DNA from: Bradyrhizobium canariense
GTDB lineage: Bacteria; Pseudomonadota; Alphaproteobacteria; Rhizobiales; Xanthobacteraceae
Direction of reading: 5' to 3'
DNA: 64,000 bases
Assembly (NCBI RefSeq): GCF_018130465.1
Contig: NZ_JAFCKJ010000016.1
Span: 62,001 to 126,000, forward strand
The notes beneath the pieces were generated by a model, which saw only the letters and a list, made by a program, of their open reading frames with translations, was not told where the DNA came from and ran no database searches. Numbering within the stretch: position 1 is the first letter of the stretch; the number at the start of each line of letters is the position of its first letter. Positions 9,801 to 18,712 of the stretch are shown piece after piece. Made by a program: the position numbers and the translations under genes.

Positions 9801-10574
9801 TTAGGCCGGAACCGGCTCGCCTTCAGCGTGGCGGTGCTTCTCGGGCAGATAGGCCAGCAGCATTTCGCGGACCAGCGTCGGGCTCTTGGAGTCGCGGATC
9901 ATCAGGATGCCGTCGATGATCAGCGTGCGGTTGGTCTCTTCGTCCAGGAGCTTGCCATGCAGCTTGTCGGCGATCGGGGTACAGAACAGGTTGGCGACCA
10001 GCGCGCCGTACAGCGTCGCGAGCAGCGCGGTCGCCATGAACGGGCCGAGCTTTGACGGGTCGGTCATGTTGGCGAACATCTGCACCATGCCGATCAGCGT
10101 GCCGACCATGCCGAAGGCCGGGGCGCAGTCGCCGATGGCGCGGTAGATCTTGCTGCCTTCGTCCAGATGCATCAGGAAATTGTCGCGGTCGCGCTCGAGA
10201 TTGTCGCGAATGAAATCGAGGTCGTAGCCGTCGGCGACGTAGCGGATGCCCTTGGCGAGGAACGGCTCGTCGGTCTCCACTTTTTCCAGCCCCACCGGGC
10301 CCTGCTTGCGGGCGATCTCGGCGATCCGGGCGAGCTCGTCGACCAGATCGTGCGCCGACAGACGGCTCATCGTGAAGGCGAACTTGGCGCCGAGCGGCAG
10401 GCCGTGGATCAGCGTCGAGAGCGGAAAGCGGATCATGGTCGCAGCCGTCGAGCCGCCGAAGATGATGATCATCGCATGCTCGGAAACGAACATGTGGAGA
10501 TCGCCGCCCAGCAGCATCATCGTCGCGATGACGACAATACCCGCCACGAGCCCGATGCTCGTCATGATATCCAT
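9801..10574 (-). CDS. motA: flagellar stator protein MotA/PomA
   Basis: A 257-residue four-helix stator subunit. It begins MDIMTSIGLVAGIVVIATMM and has the conserved GGSTAATMIRFPL after helix 2. The helix 3-4 region is GMVGTLIGMVQMFANM and ALLATLYGALVANLFCTPIADKL, which resembles PomA-type stators more than E. coli MotA. It pairs with MotB to form the ion channel that drives the flagellum. The ATG at 10574 has GGAG 6 nt upstream; an earlier TTG at 10586 is less likely. The PomA-like sequence does not by itself prove sodium coupling. Confidence 0.9.
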   Translation of the reverse strand: MDIMTSIGLVAGIVVIATMMLLGGDLHMFVSEHAMIIIFGGSTAATMIRFPLSTLIHGLPLGAKFAFTMSRLSAHDLVDELARIAEIARKQGPVGLEKVETDEPFLAKGIRYVADGYDLDFIRDNLERDRDNFLMHLDEGSKIYRAIGDCAPAFGMVGTLIGMVQMFANMTDPSKLGPFMATALLATLYGALVANLFCTPIADKLHGKLLDEETNRTLIIDGILMIRDSKSPTLVREMLLAYLPEKHRHAEGEPVPA

Positions 10575-10919
10575 GGGAGACTCCAACGCGAACGCAACAA
10601 CGGCCGTCCTGGCCGATGGCGCGGCCCAACCCCGAACCGCATCGGAAACCCTAGTGAGCCGCGATTAAAGACGCGTAAAGGTTAAGTTGAACCGACGCGC
10701 CTGGCGGACGCAGCGCGCTGAAAGGCGCCGGCTTTGCCGACTGCCGACGGCAATTTCAACGTTTTGCTAACCATAGGGCTCGCGCGCCCCATCACTCAAG
10801 GCTCCGCGCGCGAACCCTTTGGCTGCGGCCCTGCGCCACATCGGGGGCGACGGATCAGTTGGTATTCTGGCGCGGGCCAGCACGCTCATGGCGGCACGCT
10901 CTTGGCGGAAGGCATTGCA
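10575..10919. other. intergenic region between divergent motAB and a small membrane-protein gene
   Basis: About 345 nt between divergent genes. It must hold the motA promoter (minus strand) and one for the gene at 10920. There is an AT-richer patch at 10663-10690 (ATTAAAGACGCGTAAAGGTT) on the motA side. I see no convincing -35/-10 pair, repeat or RNA gene. Confidence 0.5.
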
Positions 10920-11213
10920 ATGGTGACGCTGTTCAGTCTTCTCACCGCGCTTCCCGCAGTGCTGGCGCTCCACATGCTCGAACCCCAGCTCGTCCTGCCG
11001 GCGTTCAGCGTGCTGCTCTTTATCGAGGCGGCCCTGGCCGTGATCGCAGCGCGCTTGATCCACATCCCGGACAATGCGGAAGATATCACCCTGTGGGATT
11101 TTGCCGGCGGCTTCACCTTGATCGGATGCGCTGCCGCGGTGTTCGGCGAGCCGGATCAGGCTGCCCTGTTCCTGACGGAACAGGGCAGCCCGCGAGCGGC
11201 GTCGCAGCCGTAG
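10920..11213 (+). CDS. small integral membrane protein, unknown function
   Basis: A 97-residue protein with three or so hydrophobic stretches: MVTLFSLLTALPAVLALHML, LVLPAFSVLLFIEAALAVIAARLI and LWDFAGGFTLIGCAAAVFG. The start at 10920 is chosen because GGAAGG lies 7 nt upstream and the first helix begins there; the frame is open further upstream. The end of the coding region contains a perfect 14-bp inverted repeat (11159-11190), so the last ~18 residues may be a by-product of a terminator or may not be conserved. I recognise no family. It is divergent from motAB and convergent with the RraA-like gene. Confidence 0.65.
   Translation: MVTLFSLLTALPAVLALHMLEPQLVLPAFSVLLFIEAALAVIAARLIHIPDNAEDITLWDFAGGFTLIGCAAAVFGEPDQAALFLTEQGSPRAASQP
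11159..11190. terminator. perfect 14-bp hairpin, possible bidirectional terminator
   Basis: GGCTGCCCTGTTCC (11159-11172), loop TGAC, then the exact inverted copy (11177-11190). It lies inside the end of the gene at 10920 and 42 nt beyond the stop of the convergent RraA-like gene. No T-tract follows on either strand, so it would be an atypical terminator. Confidence 0.5.
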
Positions 11214-11231
11214 ATCGTTCCGGTCCCGCCG

Positions 11232-11951
11232 CTAGTGAATCTCCGCCGAGCGCTTCAGCGCAGCCTTCAGCTTCTCCAGCGAGAAGTCGGGGCTGCGGGC
11301 GATCTCGAGGATCGGCGTCTCGCGGCGGCCGCAGAGCTCGGCGGCCTCGGGCAGCTTTGCGGCGATGTCGCGCGGGATCACGATGGCGCCGTGCTGGTCG
11401 GCGTGGATCAAGTCGTCCGACTTCACGGTCATGCCGGCAACGCGCACCTCGCCGCCAAAGCTCTCGGCATGCACCCAGGCATGCGAGGGGCCGATCGAGC
11501 CGGCCAGCGCCTGGAAGCCCGGCGCCCATTGCGGAATGTCGCGGATCGAACCGTCGGTGATCACGCCGAGGCAGCCGAGCGCCTTGTGCACGTTGCTCTG
11601 CACCTCGCCCCAGAACGCACCGTAGCCGACGTCGGGACCGTCGATGTCCTGGATCACCGAGATGCGCGGACCGTGACCGGTACCGACATATTCGTAATAT
11701 TCGATGCGGCGCTTTGACTGCTCTTCCGGCGGGAGCGAATTTTTCAGCACCGAGCGGATCGCGACCGTGCGGGCGTAGCCGACGATCGGCGGCAGATCGG
11801 GGAACGGGCAGACCAGTGGCTTGGTGGTGTAGCCGATCAGCCGGCGCTCGGGCGCCACGATCTCCATGGCATTGCAGATCGTCGGGGTGTCATAGCGGCC
11901 CAGCGCTTCGAGGACGGAAGCGGGCAGCGGCCCGGTCGCGGTATCAGTCAC
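11232..11951 (-). CDS. RraA-like protein / 4-hydroxy-4-methyl-2-oxoglutarate aldolase family
   Basis: A 239-residue protein of the RraA/HMG-aldolase superfamily (formerly annotated as demethylmenaquinone methyltransferase). ALGRYDTPTICNAME is the N-terminal family motif. The active-site region includes ALGCLGVITDGSIRD, where the GxxTDGxxRD pattern carries the Arg and Asp that bind substrate and divalent metal. VKSDDLIHADQHGAIVIP is the C-terminal family motif. Members are pyruvate aldolases or, in E. coli RraA, RNase E inhibitors; the extended N-terminus and intact TDGxxRD favour an enzyme. The start is GTG at 11951 with GGGAGAG upstream. It is monocistronic here. Confidence 0.82.
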   Translation of the reverse strand: MTDTATGPLPASVLEALGRYDTPTICNAMEIVAPERRLIGYTTKPLVCPFPDLPPIVGYARTVAIRSVLKNSLPPEEQSKRRIEYYEYVGTGHGPRISVIQDIDGPDVGYGAFWGEVQSNVHKALGCLGVITDGSIRDIPQWAPGFQALAGSIGPSHAWVHAESFGGEVRVAGMTVKSDDLIHADQHGAIVIPRDIAAKLPEAAELCGRRETPILEIARSPDFSLEKLKAALKRSAEIH

Positions 11952-12086
11952 GGCGTTCTCTCCCAGATTGGCGGCCGCTGTTGGCGCGGTGCCGCCGGCA
12001 TCGGGCGATATAGCCGAGATCGGGCCTCAACCCAACTCAGGGCGCCTCATGGCAGATATCCAAGTATCGCTTCAGTGCCTTGCCGT

Positions 12087-12968
12087 TCAGTGCAACCGGT
12101 CGGGCCGGTCGTCGTCGCGCGGCGGCTCCGACAGGTTTGCCAGCGTCGGTGCCGACGGCGGCGACGAGACCTCGCCTCCCGCCGGCGCGGTGGCTTCCAT
12201 CGCGCGCGCCTGGTCGCGATAGGATTTGTAGCCGAGCGGCAAAGCGAGGAGATACAGCACCGTGCCGATCGACAGCACGTGCCAGGGATAAGCGATCAGC
12301 AGCGCGATGAAGACGATCACCGCGACGAATGCAGGCAGCACCAATTCGGGCGGCACGCGCATGCGCTTGGTCTTGCCGGAGAACACCGGCAGGCGCGACA
12401 CCATCAGGAAGGCGATCAGCAGCGTATACGCAGCCGTCACCGCCGCGGGCAGCCGGCCGAGATCGAGGAACGCGACATAGATCGGCAGCAGCACCGTGAT
12501 CGCGCCGGCCGGCGCCGGCACGCCGGTGAAGAAATTGGCGGCGAAGGCCGGCTTGTTGGGATCGTCCATGGTGGCATTGAAGCGCGCCAGCCTGAGGCCA
12601 CCGGAGATCGCAAACACCATGGCGGCGATCCAGCCGGCATTGCCGAGCTCGTGCAGCTGCCAGAAATACAGCATCAGGCCGGGCGCCACGCCGAAATTGA
12701 CGAAGTCGGCGAGGCTGTCGAGCTCGGCGCCGAACTTGGACTGCCCCTTGATCATGCGCGCGATGCGGCCGTCGATGCCGTCGAGCGCCGCCGCGAACAC
12801 GATGGCGTAGACCGCGAGCGACATCCGCCCCTCGATCGAGAGCCGGATCGAGGTCAGGCCGGCGCAGATCGCCAGCAGCGTGATGACGTTGGGCACCAGC
12901 ATGCGCACCGGGATCGGGCGGAACCGCCGGCGGCGCACATCAGGATCTTTGAAGTCATAGGGCGTCAT
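12087..12968 (-). CDS. pssA: CDP-diacylglycerol-serine O-phosphatidyltransferase
   Basis: A 293-residue integral-membrane enzyme that makes phosphatidylserine from CDP-diacylglycerol and serine. The CDP-alcohol phosphotransferase signature DGx2ARx8Gx3Dx3D is intact (DGRIAR, then GAELDSLAD) at about residues 65-85. About eight hydrophobic segments follow. A charged/proline-rich C-terminal tail follows the last helix, from about residue 255. It lies 86 nt downstream of psd, the enzyme that decarboxylates its product, so the pair makes phosphatidylethanolamine. ATG at 12968. Confidence 0.95.
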   Translation of the reverse strand: MTPYDFKDPDVRRRRFRPIPVRMLVPNVITLLAICAGLTSIRLSIEGRMSLAVYAIVFAAALDGIDGRIARMIKGQSKFGAELDSLADFVNFGVAPGLMLYFWQLHELGNAGWIAAMVFAISGGLRLARFNATMDDPNKPAFAANFFTGVPAPAGAITVLLPIYVAFLDLGRLPAAVTAAYTLLIAFLMVSRLPVFSGKTKRMRVPPELVLPAFVAVIVFIALLIAYPWHVLSIGTVLYLLALPLGYKSYRDQARAMEATAPAGGEVSSPPSAPTLANLSEPPRDDDRPDRLH

Positions 12969-13054
12969 GGCTCGTCCTCACCTTGGGGCGAGATATAGCA
13001 AGCCGTGTTCCCCTCCGCCATTGCGTCGGAAGGCCCCTCAGGCCGACTTGATGG

Positions 13055-13753
13055 TTAATTGGCGCGGTAGGCGCGACTCGGGTCGTCTCCGGCGAGATCG
13101 GCCAGAATCGTCTCGCCGGCGATCGAGGTCTGCCCTTCCGAGACCAGCGCCTTGGTGCCCAGCGGCAGATAGACGTCGAGCCGCGAGCCGAAGCGGATCA
13201 GGCCGAAACGCTCGCCGGCGCCGATCGCCTGCCCCTCTTTGACGAAGCAGACGATGCGCTTGGCGACCAGGCCCGCGATTTGGATCACGCCGATCCGCGC
13301 CGTCGGCGTCGTGATCACCAGCGAGTTGCGCTCATTGTCCTCGCTCGCCTTGTCCAGCTCGGCATTGATGAACAGGCCGGGGCGGTAGGCGATACGGTCG
13401 ACCCGGCCCGCGATCGGGCTGCGGTTCACGTGGCAGTTGAACACGCTCATGAACACCGAAATGCGCGGCAGCGGCCGGTCGCCGAGCCCGAGCTCGGCCG
13501 GCGGCAGCGCCATGGTGATCATCGAGACGCGGCCGTCGGCCGGCGACACCACGAGCCCCTCGCGCACCGGCGTCACCCTGACGGGGTCGCGGAAGAACAG
13601 CGCGCACCACACGGTCAGGATGGTGCCGATCCACCCCAAAGGCGACCACAGCCAGAACAGGATGAGACTTGCCAGCGCAAAGCCTCCGATAAAGGGATAA
13701 CCCTCCTTGTGGATCGGCGGGATCTGACGCTGGATCGAATCGAGAATGGACAT
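13055..13753 (-). CDS. psd: phosphatidylserine decarboxylase proenzyme
   Basis: A 232-residue short-form phosphatidylserine decarboxylase. A hydrophobic N-terminal anchor ([14 protein letters not shown]) precedes SPADGRV, with its catalytic Asp, and [19 protein letters not shown], with its catalytic His. The self-cleavage site that yields the pyruvoyl group is the Gly-Ser of [11 protein letters not shown] near residue 190. The size fits the alphaproteobacterial type, much shorter than E. coli Psd. It is upstream of pssA on the same strand, so this operon makes phosphatidylethanolamine, also the precursor of phosphatidylcholine in rhizobia. Confidence 0.95.
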   Translation of the reverse strand: MSILDSIQRQIPPIHKEGYPFIGGFALASLILFWLWSPLGWIGTILTVWCALFFRDPVRVTPVREGLVVSPADGRVSMITMALPPAELGLGDRPLPRISVFMSVFNCHVNRSPIAGRVDRIAYRPGLFINAELDKASEDNERNSLVITTPTARIGVIQIAGLVAKRIVCFVKEGQAIGAGERFGLIRFGSRLDVYLPLGTKALVSEGQTSIAGETILADLAGDDPSRAYRAN

Positions 13754-13836
13754 CGCTATCTGCCGCTCAGGGTTGATGGCGCAGGTCGTCCCGCGCGGTG
13801 GTGTTGTTTAGGCCAGAGTTGGGACCGGAGACAAGG

Positions 13837-15795
13837 TCACTCCGCCGCCGCAGGCGTCGTCAGGACATCGGCGACCGGCGGTGGCTCCCGGTTGGGTGCC
13901 TCGCCGGAGTCGGCCATCCTGGCCAGTTTCTCGCGCGCCGCCTCGGCCTCGCGCTGCCTGTTCCACATGCTGGCGTAAAGCCCCCCCTCCCCGAGCAGCT
14001 TTGCGTGGGTGCCGCGCTCGGCGATACGGCCCTGGTCCAGCACGATGATCTCGTCGGCACCGACGATGGTCGAGAGCCGATGGGCGATCACCAGCGAGGT
14101 ACGGTTCTTCGCCACGCGCTCGAGCGCGCCCTGGATCTCGTGCTCGGTGTGGGTGTCCAGCGCGGAGGTCGCCTCGTCCAGCACCAGGATCGGCGGCGCC
14201 TTCAACACGGTGCGCGCAATCGCGACGCGCTGCTTCTCGCCGCCGGATAGTTTCAGGCCGCGCTCGCCAACCTGGGTCTCGTAGCCCTTCGGCGCCATCC
14301 GGATGAAATGGTCGATCTGCGCCAGCCGCGCCGCTTCTTCCACCTCGGCATCGCTGGCGTCCCAGCGGCCGTAGCGGATGTTATAGCGGATGGTGTCGTT
14401 GAACAGCACGGTGTCCTGCGGCACCATGCCGATCGACGCGCGCAGCGAGGCCTGCGTGACTTCGCGAATGTCCTGGCCGTCGATCAGTATCTTGCCGCCG
14501 GAGATGTCGTAGAGGCGAAACAAAAGGCGCGAGATGGTCGACTTGCCCGCACCTGACGGGCCGACGATCGCGACCGTCTTGCCGGCCGGCACCTCGAAGC
14601 TGATGCCCTTGAGGATCGGGCGCGCAGGCTCATAGGCAAAGCGCACGTCCTCGAAACGCACATTGCCTGCGGAGACCACCAGCGGCTTCGCGTCCGGCCC
14701 GTCCTTGATCTCGGCCTCGCGTGCCAGCACGTTGAACATCTTCTCGATGTCGATGATCGCCTGCTTGATCTCGCGATAGACCATGCCCATGAAGTTCAAG
14801 GGCTGGTAGAGCTGGATCATCATGGCGTTGACCAGCACGAAATCGCCGACCGTGTTGGTGCCGTTGCGCACGCCGATGGCGCACATCAGCATGGTCGCGG
14901 TCAGCCCCAGCGTGAAGATCACGGCTTGCCCGGTGTTGAGCACGGCAAGCGAAGTATAAGCCTGCACGCTCGACTCCTCGTAACGCGCGACCGATCGGTC
15001 GTAGCGCTGCGACTCGCGGGTCTCGGCGCTGAAATATTTGACGGTCTCGTAGTTGAGCAGCGAGTCGATCGCCTTGGTGTTCGCCTCGGTGTCGGCATCG
15101 TTCATCTTGCGGCGGATGCCGATCCGCCACTCGGTCGCGATGTAGGTGTAGTACATGTAGACCGCGACCGTGACGAGGGTCGCGAGCACGTAGCGCCAGT
15201 CGAACTGCCACAGCAGCACGGCCATCAGCAGCGAGACCTCGACGATGGTCGGGATCAGCTGCAGGATCACCATGCGCACGATGACCTCGATGCCCTCGCG
15301 GCCGCGCTCGAGCACGCGCGTCAGGCCGCCGGTCTTGCGCTCCAGGTGGAACCGCAGCGACAGCTCGTGCATGTGGATGAAGGTGATGGTGGCGAGCTTG
15401 CGCACCGCGTGCATGGCAACGCGCGCGAAAATGCCGTCGCGCCATTGCGTCAGCACCGCCATCACGATGCGCATCACGCCGTAGCTGGCGGTCAGCAGCA
15501 GCGGCGAGGCGATCACCCAGAGGTGCCAATTGTCGGCCTGAACCGGCGCGGTGTTGGCGCCGGTCAGCGCGTCGGTCGCCCATTTGAAGCTGAAAGGAAC
15601 CGTCAGCGTGATCAGCTTGGCGGCCAGCAGCAGCACCATCGACCAGACCACGCGCATCTTCAGGTCGAAACGGTCGCCCGGCCAGATATAGGGCCACAGA
15701 TGCGCCAGCGTGCCCATCAGCGTGGCCCGTTCCAGAGGCCCCCCGGCGGGAGGATCAGGAACGTTGGCGCCGTCGAACGATTGAGGTTGGTCCAT
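13837..15795 (-). CDS. ABC exporter, Atm1/HMT1-like (fused permease and ATPase)
   Basis: A 652-residue half-transporter. The membrane domain (about 50-360, six helices) carries Atm1-type motifs: FHLERKTGGLTRVLERG, NDADTEANTKAIDSLLNYE and FGAE-like FSAETRE. The ATPase domain has Walker A GPSGAGKS, ABC signature LSGGEKQR, Walker B ILVLDEATSALD and the switch His in IAHRLST. This matches the Atm1/HMT1 family, which exports glutathione-linked compounds and supports metal and Fe-S homeostasis. ATG at 15795 (MDQPQSF) is chosen because the family normally begins near here; an in-frame start at 15951 would add 52 residues. A proline-rich tail ends the protein. Confidence 0.9.
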   Translation of the reverse strand: MDQPQSFDGANVPDPPAGGPLERATLMGTLAHLWPYIWPGDRFDLKMRVVWSMVLLLAAKLITLTVPFSFKWATDALTGANTAPVQADNWHLWVIASPLLLTASYGVMRIVMAVLTQWRDGIFARVAMHAVRKLATITFIHMHELSLRFHLERKTGGLTRVLERGREGIEVIVRMVILQLIPTIVEVSLLMAVLLWQFDWRYVLATLVTVAVYMYYTYIATEWRIGIRRKMNDADTEANTKAIDSLLNYETVKYFSAETRESQRYDRSVARYEESSVQAYTSLAVLNTGQAVIFTLGLTATMLMCAIGVRNGTNTVGDFVLVNAMMIQLYQPLNFMGMVYREIKQAIIDIEKMFNVLAREAEIKDGPDAKPLVVSAGNVRFEDVRFAYEPARPILKGISFEVPAGKTVAIVGPSGAGKSTISRLLFRLYDISGGKILIDGQDIREVTQASLRASIGMVPQDTVLFNDTIRYNIRYGRWDASDAEVEEAARLAQIDHFIRMAPKGYETQVGERGLKLSGGEKQRVAIARTVLKAPPILVLDEATSALDTHTEHEIQGALERVAKNRTSLVIAHRLSTIVGADEIIVLDQGRIAERGTHAKLLGEGGLYASMWNRQREAEAAREKLARMADSGEAPNREPPPVADVLTTPAAAE

Positions 15796-15986
15796 CAAAA
15801 AGCCTGAAGGCCCGCCGGATGCGGACGCGGTACGATCTGCGATTTTCGCTCGTGATATAGAGCCTTCCCGATGCCAGCGCACCCCGCCAAATGGCGAATC
15901 TTCGATTGTTTGCCGCCATTTACCGGTAGATTTCCGGGTGACCCGAATCACCGATTGGGCTTGACGCCTCTTCGCTGCAATGCATC

Positions 15987-16601
15987 ATGGCACCAATGAG
16001 CACGATCAAAACCGTCTGTGTCTATTGCGGCTCCGGCCCTGGAACCAATCCCCGCTTCACCGAAGGCGCCAAGGCGTTCGGCAAGGCGCTCGCCGAGAAC
16101 AACATTCGCCTCGTCTATGGCGGCGGCTCGCTCGGCCTGATGGGCTCGGTCGCGACCTCCGTGCTCGATCACGGCGGCACCGTCACCGGCATCATTCCCG
16201 AATTCCTCCGGAAGCGCGAGAACGCGCTGACCCGCGTGCAGGAGATGATCGTCACCCCCGACATGCACGAGCGCAAGCGGCTGATGTTCGAGCGCTCCGA
16301 CGCCTTCGTGGCGCTGCCGGGCGGCGTCGGCACGCTTGAGGAGCTGGTGGAGCAGCTGACCTGGAAACAGCTCGGCCGTCACGCCAAGCCGGTGCTGCTC
16401 GCCAATATCGACAATTTCTGGGAGCCACTGTTCTCGCTGCTGTCGCACATGCGCCAGACCGAGTTCATCCGCGCCGGCCTCTCGGTCGACATCCTCAAGG
16501 CCGATCGCATCGAGGAGATCTTGCCGAAGCTGAAGGCCGCCGTGGCACAGCTCGCTGACGCGGAAAAGCAGCTCGCCCCAGAAGTCGCGCGCAAGCTTTA
16601 G
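15987..16601 (+). CDS. LOG-family protein (TIGR00730; cytokinin riboside phosphoribohydrolase-like)
   Basis: A 204-residue Rossmann-fold protein of the LOG (lysine decarboxylase-like) family. It has VYCGSGPG near the N-terminus, VYGGGSLGLMG and the diagnostic PGGVGTLEELVE (PGGxGTxxE). Family members hydrolyse cytokinin riboside monophosphates or other nucleoside monophosphates. In plant-associated bacteria they can make active cytokinin, but most act on AMP-like substrates, so a role in symbiosis is not shown. ATG is at 15987, or at 15996 for MSTIKT. Its stop codon overlaps that of the convergent VOC gene by 4 nt. Confidence 0.88.
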   Translation: MAPMSTIKTVCVYCGSGPGTNPRFTEGAKAFGKALAENNIRLVYGGGSLGLMGSVATSVLDHGGTVTGIIPEFLRKRENALTRVQEMIVTPDMHERKRLMFERSDAFVALPGGVGTLEELVEQLTWKQLGRHAKPVLLANIDNFWEPLFSLLSHMRQTEFIRAGLSVDILKADRIEEILPKLKAAVAQLADAEKQLAPEVARKL

Positions 16602-16975
16602 TCAGCAGGAAACGTCACCGCCTCGATCCGGTTGCCGTCGGGGTCGACGACGAAGGCCGCGTAATAGCGCACGCGGTCGTGCGGGCGGATACCCGGCGCG
16701 CCGTCGGACGCGCCGCCGGCGGACAGCGCTGCAGCGTGAAACGCATCGACTTCGCTCGTCGCTTTCGCCCGCAGGCAGATGTGCACGCCGCTCTCCGGCG
16801 TGACGTGCGGCATGCCCTCGCGCAGATTGATCCAGAATTCGGGATAGGCCTTGCCGAAGCCGACTGTCCGCGGCCGCGTGACGAGGCGCGCGAGCCCGAG
16901 GGCGGCGAGGGTCGCCTCGTAGAACCTTGCGGAGCGATCGAGATTGCTGACGCCGACGGAGATGTGGTCGATCAT
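16598..16975 (-). CDS. VOC-family (glyoxalase/bleomycin-resistance fold) protein
   Basis: A 125-residue vicinal-oxygen-chelate protein. It begins MIDHISVGVSNLDRSARFYE, where His4 is the first metal ligand. It continues through HICLRAKATSEVDAFHAAAL and ends with YYAAFVVDPDGNRIEAV, where the final Glu is a metal ligand. The substrate is unknown; members include glyoxalases, dioxygenases and antibiotic-binding proteins. It is convergent with the LOG gene, the two stop codons sharing TTAG. Confidence 0.85.
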   Translation of the reverse strand: MIDHISVGVSNLDRSARFYEATLAALGLARLVTRPRTVGFGKAYPEFWINLREGMPHVTPESGVHICLRAKATSEVDAFHAAALSAGGASDGAPGIRPHDRVRYYAAFVVDPDGNRIEAVTFPAD

Positions 16976-16997
16976 GCCTTGGTCCCTCTCACCCCAG

Positions 16998-17101
16998 CTG
17001 TCATCGCCCGGCTTGACCGGGCGATCCAGTATTCCGAGATGCCAGAGAGCTACCGAAAAGCCACGGTGTACTGGATACCCCGCTTTCGCGGGGTATGACA
17101 G
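16998..17101. repeat. palindromic intergenic repeat (GTCAT...ATGAC type)
   Basis: The ends CTGTCAT (16998-17004) and ATGACAG (17095-17101) are inverted. Inside are GCCCGGcttgaCCGGGC and ACCCCGctttcgCGGGGT hairpins, and ATCCAGTA / TACTGGAT inner arms. It has the same architecture as 22673-22778. It separates the VOC and cimA genes, 12 nt after the cimA stop. Confidence 0.85.
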
Positions 17102-17113
17102 CCATTGTGGGTC

Positions 17114-18712
17114 CTAAGCCGGCGCCCCCGACTTCACCAGCTTGTAGATCACCGAATCCATCAGCGCCTGGAATGAGGCGTCGATGATATTCGGGGACAC
17201 GCCGACCGTAGTCCAGACATCGCCGTTCTCGTCCTCGCTCTCGATCAAGACACGCGTGACCGCGCCGGTGCCGCCGTTGAGGATACGGACGCGGTAGTCG
17301 ATCAGCGTCAGGCCTTCGATATATTTTTGGTACTTGCCGAGATCCTTGCGCAGCGCCACGTCGAGCGCGTTGACGGGACCGTTGCCTTCGGCCGCCGAGA
17401 TCAGATGCTCGCCGGCGACGTCGACCTTGACCACCGCCAGCGCCACGGTGACGCGCTCGCCATGCGAATTGTAACGCTGCTCGACATTGACGTCGAACTG
17501 CTCGACCTCGAAATAATGCGGCACCTTGCCGAGCGTGCGCCGCGCCAGCAGCTCAAACGAGGCGTTGGCGGATTCATAGGCGTAGCCTTGCGCCTCTCGC
17601 TCCTTCAATTCCTCGACCAGCCGCGACAGCTTCGGATCGCTCTTCTCATAGACGATGCCGGCGCGGTCGAGTTCGGCGATGACATTGGAGCGGCCGGCCT
17701 GGTCGGACACCAGCACCTTGCGGTGATTGCCGACCAATTCCGGCAGCACGTGCTCATAGGTCTGCGGATCCTTCAGCACGGCGGAGGCATGGATGCCGGT
17801 CTTGGTGACGAAGGCGCTCTCGCCGACATAGGCTGCATGCCGGTTCGGCACGCGGTTGAGCATGTCGTCGAGCGTGCGCGACACCTTGACGAGGGTTGCG
17901 AGCTTCTCCGCCGTGACGCCGATCTCGAAGGCGTCGGCAAATTCCTGCTTCAGCTTCAAGGTCGGGATCAGCGAGCAGAGATTGGCATTGCCGCAGCGCT
18001 CGCCGAGGCCGTTCAGCGTGCCCTGGATCTGCCGCGCCCCGGCGCGCACCGCGGCGAGCGAATTGGCCACCGCCTGCTCGGTGTCGTTATGGGCGTGGAT
18101 GCCGAGATGATCGCCGGGGATGTGCTTTGTCACCTCGGAGACGATGGCCTCGACCTCGTTCGGCATGGTGCCGCCGTTGGTGTCGCACAACACCACCCAG
18201 CGCGCGCCGGCTTCATAAGCAGCTTTCGCGCATGCGAGCGCGAAACTGGCGTCCTCCTTGTAACCGTCGAAGAAATGCTCGCAGTCGAGCATCACTTCCC
18301 GGCCGGCGGCCTTGGCCGCCGCGACGCTGTCGCGGATCGAGGCGAGGTTCTCTTCCTTCGTCGTCTCCAGCGCAACGCGCACCTGATAGGCCGACGCCTT
18401 CGCCACGAAGCAGATCGCGTCGGCTTTGGCTTCCAGCAGCCCGGCGACGCCGGGATCGTTGGAGACCGACCGCCCCGCCCGGCGCGTCATGCCGAACGCA
18501 GTGAAGCGCGCATGGGCGAGCGTCGGCTTGGTGCCGAAAAACTCGGTGTCGGTCGGATTGGCGCCGGGATAGCCGCCCTCGACATAGTCGATGCCGAGTT
18601 CATCGAGCATCTGGGCGATGATCTGCTTGTCGGTCAGCGTGAAATCGACGCCATTGGTCTGCGCGCCATCGCGCAGCGTGGTGTCGAACAGATAGAGACG
18701 CTCCTTGCTCAT
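17114..18712 (-). CDS. cimA: citramalate synthase (2-isopropylmalate synthase/homocitrate synthase family)
   Basis: A 532-residue Claisen-type enzyme that condenses pyruvate and acetyl-CoA to citramalate, a route to 2-oxobutyrate and isoleucine without threonine. The HMGL-like domain begins LFDTTLRDGAQTNGVDFT. Metal and active-site motifs are LCDTNGGTMP, IHAHNDTEQAVANS and GTLNGLGERCGNANL. The C-terminal LeuA allosteric domain (residues ~375-530) contains RVRILNGGTGAVTRV. This matches TIGR00977-type citramalate synthases rather than LeuA. The ATG at 18712 overlaps the stop of the upstream GNAT gene (ATGA). It is the last gene of the cysS operon and ends just before a repeat. Confidence 0.92.
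   Translation of the reverse strand: MSKERLYLFDTTLRDGAQTNGVDFTLTDKQIIAQMLDELGIDYVEGGYPGANPTDTEFFGTKPTLAHARFTAFGMTRRAGRSVSNDPGVAGLLEAKADAICFVAKASAYQVRVALETTKEENLASIRDSVAAAKAAGREVMLDCEHFFDGYKEDASFALACAKAAYEAGARWVVLCDTNGGTMPNEVEAIVSEVTKHIPGDHLGIHAHNDTEQAVANSLAAVRAGARQIQGTLNGLGERCGNANLCSLIPTLKLKQEFADAFEIGVTAEKLATLVKVSRTLDDMLNRVPNRHAAYVGESAFVTKTGIHASAVLKDPQTYEHVLPELVGNHRKVLVSDQAGRSNVIAELDRAGIVYEKSDPKLSRLVEELKEREAQGYAYESANASFELLARRTLGKVPHYFEVEQFDVNVEQRYNSHGERVTVALAVVKVDVAGEHLISAAEGNGPVNALDVALRKDLGKYQKYIEGLTLIDYRVRILNGGTGAVTRVLIESEDENGDVWTTVGVSPNIIDASFQALMDSVIYKLVKSGAPA

Noticed and set aside
15796-15951. 52-residue extension of the Atm1-like transporter
   Set aside because: The residues do not look like the family and would occupy the promoter region; not excluded experimentally.
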